A stretch of DNA of 64,000 nt from Pseudomonadota bacterium (lineage in GTDB: Bacteria; Pseudomonadota; Gammaproteobacteria; Steroidobacterales; Steroidobacteraceae): NCBI GenBank assembly GCA_018240525.1, contig JAFEFN010000014.1:172487-236486 (forward strand), written 5' to 3'. The number at the start of each line of letters is the position of its first letter. Position 1 is the stretch's first letter. The notes under the pieces were generated by a model that worked only from the letters and a program-made list of their open reading frames with translations, was not told the DNA's origin and ran no database searches. This document shows, piece by piece, positions 8,698 to 17,067 of the stretch. The position numbers and the translations under genes were made by a program.

Positions 8698-10011
8698 ATG
8701 AACAAGAACACGCACGCAGCCTTGATTCTTGCGGCTTTGCTCATCGCACCTCAGCTCTCCCGCGCGCAGCCGGGCCCTCCTGCGGCGAATGAGAAGCGAG
8801 TCGGACAGCACCTGAGCGAGCTGGCGCAGTTCGGGGCAAACCCCGAAGGTGGGGTGAGCCGGGTCGCCTTCAGCGATGCGGATGTCGCCGGCCGTGCGTA
8901 CGTCAGGCGGCTCATGGAGGCCGCGGGGCTGGCTGTCAGGGTCGATGCCGCCGGCAACCTGATCGGACGGCGCGAAGGCACGGAGCGGACACTGCCGGCC
9001 ATCGTCGTGGGCTCGCACACCGATTCAGTGCCGCACGGTGGCAATTATGACGGCGACGTCGGCGTGCTGGGTGGCATCGAGGTTGCGCAGCAGCTCGGCG
9101 AGCGACACCTAAGCCTGCGTCATCCGCTCGAGATAGTGGACTTCACGGATGAAGAAGGCGGACTGGTGGGCAGCAAGGCCATGAGCGGCGTCCTGCCCGA
9201 GGGGACCCTGGATCTGGTGAACTCCAGCGGCCACAGCGTACGTGATGGACTGCGCCGCCTCGGCGGCAATCCAGACAACCTTGCTCAGGCCCGACGCCGC
9301 CCCGGTGATCTTGCTGCCTACCTGGAACTGCACATCGAGCAGGGTGGCACGCTCGAGCGTACGCACACCGACATCGGCGTCGTCGAAGGCATCGTCGGCA
9401 TTCACTGGTGGGAGGCGACCGTTCTCGGTGTTGCAAACCATGCCGGGACCACGCCCATGGACCAGCGCCACGATGCGCTGGTTGCGGCATCCGAGCTGGT
9501 ATTGGCAGTGAACGCGGCGGCGAAAGAGCTGCCGGGGCGGCAGGTCGCGACTGTCGGGCGGATCCTCGCAGAACCCGGAGCACCCAACGTTATCCCCGGC
9601 AGGGTCGTTCTGAGCGTGGAGGTCCGGGATCTGGATGCGGCGCGGATCGCGGCGGTGTTCGCGAAGATCCAGAATAGCGCCGCGGAGATCGCCCGCAGAC
9701 AGGGTACCAGCATCGACTTTCGTGACCTCGACGCGACGGCGGCACCCGCACTGACTGACCCGGGCATCCAGCGCGTCATCTCACGCGAAGCCCGTGCCCT
9801 GGGGCTGACCGAGATGCGAATGCCGAGCGGCGCCGGGCATGATGCCCAGGACATTGCCCGGATCGCCCCCATAGGGATGATCTTCATTCCGAGCGTGGGC
9901 GGGATCAGTCATTCTCCGCACGAACACACTGAGCCTGCCGACATCACGAACGGAGTGAACGTATTGATGCGCAGCGTTCTGGCGATCGATGCCGGCAGGC
10001 TGGTGCAATAG
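8698..10011 (+). CDS. Exported M20-family Zn amidohydrolase (hydantoinase/carbamoylase type)
   Basis: The 437-residue product has the motifs of the M20 N-carbamoyl-amino-acid/allantoate/ureidoglycine amidohydrolase branch: SHTDSVPHGGNYDG with a metal-binding His and Asp, DEEGG, the ELHIEQG segment, NHAGTTPM in the dimerisation domain, and a C-terminal GAGHDAQ plus GGISHSPHE. All expected ligands are present. Unusually for a family of mostly cytoplasmic enzymes, it begins with a clear Sec signal peptide (residues 1-23, hydrophobic core from about 8-20). The exact substrate (N-carbamoyl amino acid, allantoate or a peptide-like amide) cannot be read from sequence. It is divergent from the purine nucleoside permease, which hints at, but does not show, a nucleobase-nitrogen role. 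Confidence 0.88.
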   Translation: MNKNTHAALILAALLIAPQLSRAQPGPPAANEKRVGQHLSELAQFGANPEGGVSRVAFSDADVAGRAYVRRLMEAAGLAVRVDAAGNLIGRREGTERTLPAIVVGSHTDSVPHGGNYDGDVGVLGGIEVAQQLGERHLSLRHPLEIVDFTDEEGGLVGSKAMSGVLPEGTLDLVNSSGHSVRDGLRRLGGNPDNLAQARRRPGDLAAYLELHIEQGGTLERTHTDIGVVEGIVGIHWWEATVLGVANHAGTTPMDQRHDALVAASELVLAVNAAAKELPGRQVATVGRILAEPGAPNVIPGRVVLSVEVRDLDAARIAAVFAKIQNSAAEIARRQGTSIDFRDLDATAAPALTDPGIQRVISREARALGLTEMRMPSGAGHDAQDIARIAPIGMIFIPSVGGISHSPHEHTEPADITNGVNVLMRSVLAIDAGRLVQ

Positions 10012-10211
10012 CGCACAGGGTCGTGGATGGACCCCATGCCTGAGACTTGAACGCCGCGACGATGACGCCGTCGGCCGTTTTTGCTCAATGGGTTCGGTAT
10101 CCGGGAGCTTCCGCCGAGCCTCCCGCGGTCTTGATTGAGGCTCTGTCGCCATGCCGGCGGGACACGAGGGTCACGCGTGAGCGCAACCGCCGTCAGTGGC
10201 ATCATTAGCGC

Positions 10212-12038
10212 ATGAATGCTCTGCAGAAGATCTGCGCCACAGTGCTGGTCCTTTTTCTCGCCATCGCCCTGTACGGGCGGTGGAGCACCCGTGAGCCAAC
10301 CCGCCCCCAGCAAACCACGCCGGGGCTCGGCACCAGCCGCGTGCCACTGATCGATGAGAGCGCGCTGCGCACCGCACAGCGGCTAGCGCGACTCGCAAGC
10401 ACTCCCGAAGAACAGTCCTTCGCCCAGGCCGCGGTGCAAGCCGCTAACCATGAGCTTGACCTCGCCTTCATGGGCGCGTTGGACGATATTCAGGCCCATC
10501 CTCCGGTCCTCAGTCCCGCGGCTCTGGCCGCGCAGGCACGGATTGCCGCGGCGCAGCGGAGTCTCGAGAGCGACACGGAGCTCCTCGGCAACTTGGCCCA
10601 GAGAATGGGTAAGGCGACCGAGACAGAGAAGCCCGACCTCCAGGATCAGCTCGACCTCGTGGGGTCGCGGATTGAAATTGAGAAGGACGAGATCGAGGAG
10701 GCCCACGACGACTTGATGGCCGCCGGGGGCAACGTCCACCAGCGCATCCAGAATGCCCAGGAAGAACACCTCGCGGCGGAGCGCGATACATCCACTCCCG
10801 TTCCCACAGCTTCCGTCGGTGCTCTTTCGTCCCTGCACGGCATGGTGGCGCAGGGGCGCCAGTGGCTGGGACTTCGCGGCAAGCGGCGGGCCCTCGAGGA
10901 GGCGCGGCTGGAAGTGGCCGAGGGCGCCACGAAGCTGAGCAAGCAGCGTGAGGAAATCGCGTCCGACTTCGCGAGTGTACAGCGGCAGCTGGCGTCCCTG
11001 GGAAAGCCGGTGGAGGCGACGGGCCCGTCCCCGGTAGCGCCGCCTGCACCTGCCGCCGGCACGGCGGCAGGCAAGCAGAGCGACCGTCGGCTCGGCCTCA
11101 CGCGCCAGTACGCCCTTGACCAGCGCAGCCTCATGGTGCGCGACAAACGTATCACGGCGCGCAAGAAACTCGCCGACATCTACAGCGACTGGGGCGGCGT
11201 AGTCGCCGCCCAACAGCGTGCGGTCCTTCGTGAATGGCTCGCCGGCGCGGCGATCGTGGTCACGGCCCTGCTGCTGCTCCTGTTCGCCGATCGCTCGGTT
11301 GCCCGTCTGCTGGGACGCGCCGTGAACAACATCGACCGGCGTCAGTACGCCACATTGCGCAGCGTGGTGGGGGTCGCCCTCCAGGTGGTTGCTGTGCTGG
11401 TCATTCTGTTCATGCTGATCGGCGTACCGGGTCAGGTGGGGACCATGCTGGGCCTCGCAGGCGCCGGTCTCACCGTTGCGCTCAAGGACTTCATTGTCGC
11501 CTTCATTGGCTGGTTCGTGCTCATGGGCAAGAACGGGATTCGCATCGGCGACTGGGTGGAAATCAACGGCGTGACGGGCGAGGTGGTCGAGCTCAGCGTG
11601 TTTCATACCGTGCTACACGAAACCGGCAACTGGACCGATCCCGGTCATCCGACGGGAAGGCGGGTGACTTTCACTAACAGCTTCGCCATAGAGGGCCACT
11701 ACTTCAATTTCTCCACTACCGGACAGTGGCTGTGGGACGAGCTCCGGGTCGTCGTGCCTTCAGCGCACGATCCGCAGACCGTCGCCAATGCGCTCCAGAA
11801 AGAGGCCACCGAAGCCACGGCCGAAAACTCGCGCAAGGCCGAGCAGGAATGGCAGATCGCCTCACGCGGCACCCGTGGAACGACACTTTCCGCCAATCCT
11901 AGTATCGCCGTACGTCCGGCCGCCGGGGGCGTCGAGATTGCCGTGCGCTACGTGGCCAGGGCGAGCGACCGCTACGCCCTGCGTGAGCGCCTGTATCAAG
12001 CCGCAGTGAAGCTCCTCGGGGAAAAGCCGGCAGCATGA
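10212..12038 (+). CDS. MscS-family mechanosensitive channel with long N-terminal coiled-coil region
   Basis: The product is 608 residues. After an N-terminal membrane segment or signal (about 6-22), residues 30-330 are a soluble Ala/Glu/Arg-rich helical region that probably lies in the periplasm. A transmembrane helix follows at about 341-360. Two more helices run through about 382-435, the last containing a glycine- and alanine-rich pore-like stretch (GLAGAGLTVALKDF) typical of MscS TM3. The cytoplasmic MscS beta domain follows (IRIGDWVEI, the GRRVTFTNS segment) and then an alpha/beta C-terminal part. The likely role is release of solutes during osmotic downshock; the large periplasmic region places it with MscK/Ybi-type rather than minimal MscS proteins. 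Confidence 0.88.
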   Translation: MNALQKICATVLVLFLAIALYGRWSTREPTRPQQTTPGLGTSRVPLIDESALRTAQRLARLASTPEEQSFAQAAVQAANHELDLAFMGALDDIQAHPPVLSPAALAAQARIAAAQRSLESDTELLGNLAQRMGKATETEKPDLQDQLDLVGSRIEIEKDEIEEAHDDLMAAGGNVHQRIQNAQEEHLAAERDTSTPVPTASVGALSSLHGMVAQGRQWLGLRGKRRALEEARLEVAEGATKLSKQREEIASDFASVQRQLASLGKPVEATGPSPVAPPAPAAGTAAGKQSDRRLGLTRQYALDQRSLMVRDKRITARKKLADIYSDWGGVVAAQQRAVLREWLAGAAIVVTALLLLLFADRSVARLLGRAVNNIDRRQYATLRSVVGVALQVVAVLVILFMLIGVPGQVGTMLGLAGAGLTVALKDFIVAFIGWFVLMGKNGIRIGDWVEINGVTGEVVELSVFHTVLHETGNWTDPGHPTGRRVTFTNSFAIEGHYFNFSTTGQWLWDELRVVVPSAHDPQTVANALQKEATEATAENSRKAEQEWQIASRGTRGTTLSANPSIAVRPAAGGVEIAVRYVARASDRYALRERLYQAAVKLLGEKPAA

Positions 12039-12106
12039 GGGCGCGGCGGGAGCTAGCATCGCCAGAAATACCGCAGGCTCCCCTCCATTGAGCAATACGC
12101 CGACCT

Positions 12107-12898
12107 ATGACATCACAACACCCTTCTCGCGCGCTGGTCGCACTGGTCACAGGTGCTTCGCGTGGTATCGGCAGCGTCATCGCCGCACAACTTGCCGCGC
12201 GCGGCATCAGAATTGCGGCCCACTACCGGAATCGGCGCAGCGAAGTGGCAGCCGTGCTCGCCCATCTTCCCGGAGAAGGCCACGTCGCTTTCGCGGCCGA
12301 CCTGGCAAAACCTGATGCCGTGATCGGGCTTTGGCGGGACGTGATCGAAAGAATGGGGACGGTCGACATCCTCGTCAACAATGCCGGGCTGTTCATCGAT
12401 CATCCGCCGCTGAGTTCGCCGCTTGAGACCTGGAGGTCGGCCTGGCTAACGACACTTGCCGCTAACTTGATTGCTCCGGCCGATCTGTGTCTGCTAGCCG
12501 CGCAGAGCATGAGCGAGCGCGAACCCATCACTCCCACGTTTGGCCGTGGACGCATCGTGAATATCTCGTCTCGGGGTGCTTTCCGAGGCGAACCCGACTC
12601 ACCCGCCTATGGCGCCAGCAAGGCTGGACTCAACGCCCTGTCGCAAAGCATGGCAAAGGCCTTGGCACCGAAGGCGATATACGTCTATTGCCTCGCCCCC
12701 GGGTGGGTGGAGACTGAGATGGCTCAGGGGCCGCTTGCCGGGCCAGGCGGTGCCGAAATTCTCGCTCAGCACCCTCTCGGCCGCCTCAGTCAGCCCGAGG
12801 AGATCGCCAATGCAGCGACGTACTGCGCTTTGGATGCGCCAGCCGCCATGACGGGCGGGGTGATTGACGTTAACGGGGCGAGCTACCTGCGCACCTGA
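12107..12898 (+). CDS. Short-chain dehydrogenase/reductase (FabG-like)
   Basis: The 263-residue product is a classical SDR. The TGASRGIG cofactor motif lies at about 15-22 and NNAG at about 90. The catalytic serine is in NISSRGAF and the YxxxK pair in YGASK. A C-terminal DVNGASYLR-type end completes the fold. It would reduce a carbonyl or oxidise an alcohol with NAD(P)H; the substrate is unknown. A FabG role in fatty-acid synthesis is possible but no fab genes are near. It converges on the zinc-free dehydrogenase gene with only about 20 bases between them. Confidence 0.9.
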   Translation: MTSQHPSRALVALVTGASRGIGSVIAAQLAARGIRIAAHYRNRRSEVAAVLAHLPGEGHVAFAADLAKPDAVIGLWRDVIERMGTVDILVNNAGLFIDHPPLSSPLETWRSAWLTTLAANLIAPADLCLLAAQSMSEREPITPTFGRGRIVNISSRGAFRGEPDSPAYGASKAGLNALSQSMAKALAPKAIYVYCLAPGWVETEMAQGPLAGPGGAEILAQHPLGRLSQPEEIANAATYCALDAPAAMTGGVIDVNGASYLRT

Positions 12899-12917
12899 AG
12901 CCAGACAGCGAAGACGC

Positions 12918-14000
12918 CTACCCCAGCGTTAACACGATCTTCCCTGCGCGCGATTTGCCGAGAAAGTCCCTTTGAGCCGTCACGATTTCACTCAATGGAT
13001 ACGTGGCACTCACGACCGGGCTGATCTCCCCGCGTTCGATATAGCCGACCAGGTTCTTGAAAACCTGGGGTTCAAAGAACGTGCAGCCGAGCATGCGTAG
13101 GTCCTTGAGGTAGAGCGTGCGCAGGTCGAGTTCAACGAGGGGACCGGCGATGGCGCCAGCGACCGCATAGCGGCCGCCGCGGTGCAGAATCCTCAGCAGG
13201 TCCGGGAACTGGGCTCCCCCGACCACGTCGATGACGACATCGACTGACTCTTGGCCCAGCGCCGATACCAGGGCCGTATCGCGCTCCAGGATCCTGTCGG
13301 CACCCAGGGAACTGACGACAGCTGCTTTCGATCGACTCGCGACGGCAATGACCTTCGCACGGCGCCGTTTGGCGAGCTGTACAGCGGCCAGTCCCACGCC
13401 ACCCGATGCACCGGTGACGATGACCGACTCGCCGGGCCCGACGCCAGCCCGCGTCAGCATGTTCTCTGCAGCGCTGTAAGAGCAGGGGAACGAGGCGATC
13501 TCAGCGTCGCTGAGCCCGGTGACAATCTTCAAGGCGTTTGCAGCGGGCACCGTCGCGAAGTCAGCAAAGGCGCCGTCGCGCTCCGACCCGAAGTAGCCGA
13601 ATTGATCATTCGCCCCGGTTGGGCGCAGCACCGGGTCGACAATAACCCGTTCACCGATGCGAGCGGGATCGACGCCTGCGCCCACATCCACTATACGTCC
13701 GCACGCATCCGCGCCCTGAATCCTTGGGAACTGAAGCTCCTCTCCGGTCCATCCTGTGTCTTGAGCGTTGTGCAGCGCTTCGCCTGGGGGTTGCGTGCTC
13801 CCGGATGCAGGTTTCGTATACCAGCCGATGCGCGTATTGATATCCGTGTTATTGATCGCGGCAGCGCCGATTCGGATCAGGACCTCCCCTGGTGGAGGCA
13901 TGGGGACCCTAACGTCCGCGCGATACTCCAACTGATCGAAGTCACCATGGCCGCGCAAAAGCACGGCTCGCATCGTCTTCGGAACCTTGAGCTCACCCAT
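12918..14000 (-). CDS. Quinone-reductase-like medium-chain dehydrogenase
   Basis: A 360-residue MDR-superfamily protein: an N-terminal GroES-like domain with the NNTD segment, then a Rossmann domain with VTGASGGVGLAAVQLAK as its nucleotide-binding loop. The cysteine and histidine ligands of the catalytic zinc in alcohol dehydrogenases are not evident, and a structural-zinc cysteine cluster is absent. It is therefore closer to NADPH:quinone reductases or enoyl reductases. A second in-frame ATG lies nine codons downstream. The substrate is unknown. Confidence 0.85.
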   Translation of the reverse strand: MGELKVPKTMRAVLLRGHGDFDQLEYRADVRVPMPPPGEVLIRIGAAAINNTDINTRIGWYTKPASGSTQPPGEALHNAQDTGWTGEELQFPRIQGADACGRIVDVGAGVDPARIGERVIVDPVLRPTGANDQFGYFGSERDGAFADFATVPAANALKIVTGLSDAEIASFPCSYSAAENMLTRAGVGPGESVIVTGASGGVGLAAVQLAKRRRAKVIAVASRSKAAVVSSLGADRILERDTALVSALGQESVDVVIDVVGGAQFPDLLRILHRGGRYAVAGAIAGPLVELDLRTLYLKDLRMLGCTFFEPQVFKNLVGYIERGEISPVVSATYPLSEIVTAQRDFLGKSRAGKIVLTLG

Positions 14001-14139
14001 GGGCGCGGACCATCGACATGCACACGGTCGCCGGGTCCGACGGACGCCCCTTCAGGCACAGCTGCGCACGGTAGAACAATTCACCGCTGCGCTTTGACAC
14101 AACACCTTGGATGGGAGACATGCGGCGCCCTTCGTCGAC

Positions 14140-14246
14140 CGGAACGAGATTCGATCCTCTGCATCGAATGTGCACCGAATGAAAATTGGGGTAAACAACG
14201 CGGCGGCGACAAGTCGCCAAACGACTGATTGCCAAGGGATTTACGT
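14140..14246 (+). repeat. 107-base repeat, copy 1 (att-like)
   Basis: Aligns without gaps to 29611-29717; by hand count 90 of 107 positions agree. The core carries GTGCACCGAATGAAAATTG, and it ends in CAAGGGATTTA. It contains tandem NGAATGTGCACCGAATG-like units that resemble integrase arm sites. Similarity stops at 14246; the bases to the right do not look like a tRNA end. Confidence 0.8.
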
Positions 14247-14381
14247 CGAGATGGCGGCGATGGTCGGGTGGCCCGACTCGGCGGCGCGCCCGCGTACGCT
14301 GCCTGACTGCATGGATCTGGGCTGGTAATCAACAAAGTGCCAACGAGGATTTGCTCGTGCACCGATCGCGCTGACCCACGC

Positions 14382-14410
14382 TTGTGATGCATAAGAGCGT
14401 GTGCTAACGT
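14382..14410 (+). promoter_or_regulatory. Possible promoter of the his operon
   Basis: TTGTGA (14382-14387) and TAACGT (14405-14410) are spaced by 17 bases. The -10 is weak. It coincides with the left half of the palindrome, as expected of a repressor operator. Confidence 0.4.
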
Positions 14411-14422
14411 GCTAGCACATTA
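14405..14422 (+). promoter_or_regulatory. CTAG-centred palindrome, probable operator for the TrpR-like regulator
   Basis: TAACGTGCTAGCACATTA is an 18-base palindrome with a single mismatched pair; the inner ten bases GTGCTAGCAC are perfect. It lies 18 bases before the start of the TrpR-family gene. TrpR itself recognises CTAG-containing half sites, which makes autoregulation of the his operon at this site a reasonable inference. Confidence 0.6.
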
Positions 14423-14439
14423 ACGCACTATGTCATCGC

Positions 14440-14778
14440 ATGAAGGCCCACGCTAACGTCACCCCGCGCCAAGAAGCATTGGCTCATCGGGCCCTTTTCC
14501 AGGCGATCGCCTCGCTGCAGTCGCCGGAGGAAGCCAGGGCGTTTCTGTTGGACCTGTGCACCCCCGCTGAGCTGCAGGCGATGGCCGATCGCTGGGCCGT
14601 GGTGGATCTTCTGGAGCGCGGTCTCTCTTACCGGGAGATTCATAAGCTCTCCGGGGTCAGTGTCACGACCATCGGGCGTGTCGCACGCTTCAAGGCTTCA
14701 GGGAATGGGGGATATGCCACCGCCTCCCGCCGCGTACGGGATGCGAAGCGTCCCCGCGAACATGGTGTCCACGCTTAA
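14440..14778 (+). CDS. TrpR/YerC-family regulator, probable repressor of the his operon
   Basis: The 112-residue protein matches the TrpR-like YerC/YecD family. A helical N-terminal half carries the SPEEARAFLLDLCTPAEL segment, and a helix-turn-helix follows around 60-85 (ERGLSYREIHKLSGVSVTTIGRV). E. coli TrpR has the same fold. In other bacteria this family regulates histidine (HisR) or other amino-acid genes. It is the first gene of the his operon and its end overlaps the likely hisG start (14762), so it is probably co-transcribed and self-regulated. Histidine as effector is inference. Confidence 0.85.
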   Translation: MKAHANVTPRQEALAHRALFQAIASLQSPEEARAFLLDLCTPAELQAMADRWAVVDLLERGLSYREIHKLSGVSVTTIGRVARFKASGNGGYATASRRVRDAKRPREHGVHA

Positions 14779-15703
14779 GGCCGCCGCTGCCGGGGATCAA
14801 ACGCAACAGGACTCCCCCCGGCTGAAGCTGGCGGTACAGAAGTCCGGACGGCTCACCGATCCTTCCCTGGATCTGCTCTCACGCTGCGGTCTGAAGCTCT
14901 CCCGCGGCAAGGATCAGCTCATCGGTTATGGCGAAAATCTCCCCCTGGACGTGCTCTTCGTTCGTGACGATGACATCCCGGACCTGGTTCAGGAGGATGT
15001 CTGCGACTTAGGGCTCGTAGGCCTCAACGTCCTTACCGAAAAGAGTCTCCAACTCACCGCCCGGGGGTTCGCCCCGTCCTTCCGTCAACTGAGGGATCTG
15101 GATTTTGGGCGTTGCCGCCTGGCACTCGCCGCGCCGGACAGCTTTCACTACGCAGGCCCATCAACCCTCCAAGGTAGACGCATCGCAACGACATATCCGC
15201 AGGCGCTTCAAAAATACCTACGCGAGCGCGGTGTGGTGGCCGACATTGTTACGCTTTCAGGTGCTGTTGAAATTGCCCCCCGCCTCGGGCGAGCCGATCT
15301 CATCTGCGATTTAGTCTCCACCGGCTCCACGCTCGCAGCGAATCACCTGCGCGAGCTGGACACCGTGCTGGAAAGTCATGCCGTCTTGATCCAGACCCCG
15401 AAACCCCTGGTGCCGGAGAAGGCCGAATGGGTTCGACGGCTGACACTGCGGATCGACGGGGTGCAGCAGGTGCGCGAAAGCAAGTACATCATGTTGCACG
15501 CACCGCGCAGTGCACTTCCTACCATCAGACAGCTTCTTCCCGGAACCGAGGCCCCCACCATTCTTCCGTTGGAGGGAGCCACGGATAAGGTCGCAGTGCA
15601 CGCGGTCTGCCGGGAGAACGTGTTCTGGGAAACGCTCGAGAATCTCAAGCAGGCGGGTGCGAGCGCACTGCTCGTGCTCCCCGTCGAGAAGATGCTGAGA
15701 TGA
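14762..15703 (+). CDS. hisG: ATP phosphoribosyltransferase, long form
   Basis: First enzyme of histidine synthesis, joining ATP and PRPP; normally feedback-inhibited by histidine. From the ATG at 14762 the product is 313 residues, matching the long HisG type with a C-terminal regulatory domain (so no HisZ is required). Conserved segments include the QKSGRL start, RDDDIPDLV, the PRPP-site CDLVSTGSTLAANHLRE, and the RESKYIMLHAP hinge. Several earlier in-frame ATGs (14660, 14705, 14714, 14741) lie inside the preceding gene. I chose 14762 because homology begins about twenty residues later; the exact start is uncertain. Confidence 0.93.
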   Translation: MVSTLKAAAAGDQTQQDSPRLKLAVQKSGRLTDPSLDLLSRCGLKLSRGKDQLIGYGENLPLDVLFVRDDDIPDLVQEDVCDLGLVGLNVLTEKSLQLTARGFAPSFRQLRDLDFGRCRLALAAPDSFHYAGPSTLQGRRIATTYPQALQKYLRERGVVADIVTLSGAVEIAPRLGRADLICDLVSTGSTLAANHLRELDTVLESHAVLIQTPKPLVPEKAEWVRRLTLRIDGVQQVRESKYIMLHAPRSALPTIRQLLPGTEAPTILPLEGATDKVAVHAVCRENVFWETLENLKQAGASALLVLPVEKMLR

Positions 15704-17067
15704 GTTCCTGCGCCCCGATGCGTGTTCTGAATTGGGCGACCCTGACACGATCCGAGCGTGCAGCGGCGCTCAGCCGCCCCGTTCTTCAGTCCCGCACCGA
15801 TACCCGCGATGCGGTGACGGGCATCCTTCAAGCCGTTCGCAACGAGGGCGACCGTGCACTTCTTCGCCTGACCGAGGAATTTGATCACGTATCGCTGAAG
15901 GCACTCGTCGTCACCGCCGAGGAATATCGGCTTGCCAATAACCTGCTGAGCGCCTCGCAGACCTCTGCGCTGTGTCGTGCAATCGATAACGTCAGGCGCT
16001 TCCACCAGGCCCAGCACACCCCGACGGTGCAGGTCGAGACCGAGCCCGGCATCCGATGCGGACAGCTATACAGCTCCATCGCACGCGTCGGACTGTATGT
16101 GCCATCCGGATCCGCCCCCCTGCCCTCAGCGCTCATCATGACCGCGGTACTTGCGCAGATTGCCGGTTGCTCACAGCGCGTGCTGTGTACCCCGCCGCGA
16201 CCGGACGGGAGCGTGCACCCGGCGATCCTCCTGGTCGCGCAGATGTGTGGCATCGACACGGTGTTCAAGGTCGGGGGCGCCCAGGCCATTGCGGCGCTTG
16301 CCTACGGCACCGACAGCATTCCCAAGGTCGACAAGATCTTCGGACCTGGGAACAGCTATGTCACTGCTGCCAAGCAGCAGGTCGCCCAGGATCTCAATGG
16401 GGTTTCTTGCGACCTTCCGGCCGGCCCCTCGGAAGTCCTGGTCATTGCCGACTCAAGCGCCCGGCCTGATTTCATCGCGGCCGACCTTCTGGCGCAGCTG
16501 GAGCACGATGCCCTCTCCCAGGGCATCCTCGTCACCCCAAGCCCCCAGCTGGCCCGGGACGTCGCCTCGGAACTGGCCATGCAGGCCCCGCCGCTGTCCC
16601 GCCGGGGGATCCTCGCGCAGTCCTTGACGCACTGTCGCTGCATCCTCGTGCCTGATCTCGAGGATGCGTTTGAGGTCTCCAATGTCTACTCACCCGAACA
16701 CCTCATCCTGCACGTCGAAGAACCGCGCAGTTGGCTGACGCGCGTCCGCAGCGCCGGCTCGGTCTTCCTGGGTCCCTGGACTCCGGAGGCTCTCGGGGAC
16801 TACTGCTCCGGGACGAACCATGTTCTGCCAACCTACGGGTACGCCCGCAGCGTCAGCGGTTTGACCTTGCGCGACTTCCAGCGCGTCATTTCGGTCCAGG
16901 AGGCCACCCCGGAGGGATTGCGCGCGCTGGGTCCCGTCGCGGTCACTCTGGCTGAACTGGAAACCCTCGACGGTCATGCCCGGTCTGTCCAACGTCGGCT
17001 TGCCGCCCTGCCGAAGTGCAGCGAAGCCGCGGTTCCCGTCGGACCCGAAGCCAGGGTCGGGACATGA
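15700..17067 (+). CDS. hisD: Histidinol dehydrogenase
   Basis: Catalyses the last two steps, L-histidinol to L-histidine with two NAD. The 455-residue product has the conserved GPGNSYVTAAKQQV segment, DLPAGPSEVLVIAD, the EHDALSQ segment with zinc/catalytic residues, and the YSPEHL motif with the catalytic Glu-His pair. The ATG overlaps the hisG TGA (ATGA). A second ATG six codons on is also possible. Confidence 0.97.
   Translation: MSSCAPMRVLNWATLTRSERAAALSRPVLQSRTDTRDAVTGILQAVRNEGDRALLRLTEEFDHVSLKALVVTAEEYRLANNLLSASQTSALCRAIDNVRRFHQAQHTPTVQVETEPGIRCGQLYSSIARVGLYVPSGSAPLPSALIMTAVLAQIAGCSQRVLCTPPRPDGSVHPAILLVAQMCGIDTVFKVGGAQAIAALAYGTDSIPKVDKIFGPGNSYVTAAKQQVAQDLNGVSCDLPAGPSEVLVIADSSARPDFIAADLLAQLEHDALSQGILVTPSPQLARDVASELAMQAPPLSRRGILAQSLTHCRCILVPDLEDAFEVSNVYSPEHLILHVEEPRSWLTRVRSAGSVFLGPWTPEALGDYCSGTNHVLPTYGYARSVSGLTLRDFQRVISVQEATPEGLRALGPVAVTLAELETLDGHARSVQRRLAALPKCSEAAVPVGPEARVGT

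Larger units (their letters stand above)
14001..14439. other. 439-base intergenic region with att-like repeat and his operator
   Basis: Separates the dehydrogenase (leftward) from the TrpR-like gene (rightward). It holds copy 1 of the 107-base repeat (14140-14246), then about 130 bases with nothing recognised, then the presumed his promoter and palindromic operator. Confidence 0.6.

Noticed and set aside
14107-14328. Small plus-strand ORF across repeat copy 1
   Set aside because: It reads through the att-like repeat; copy 2 gives a similar short peptide but ends at the tRNA, so a shared DNA element explains it better than a gene.
14247-14340. Second tRNA or tRNA fragment next to repeat copy 1
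   Set aside because: I looked for a tRNA 3' end like that of tRNA-Lys at 29717 and found no convincing match.
14401-14440. His attenuator or leader peptide
   Set aside because: No short ORF with a run of histidine codons and no terminator/antiterminator pair is visible before the TrpR-like gene.
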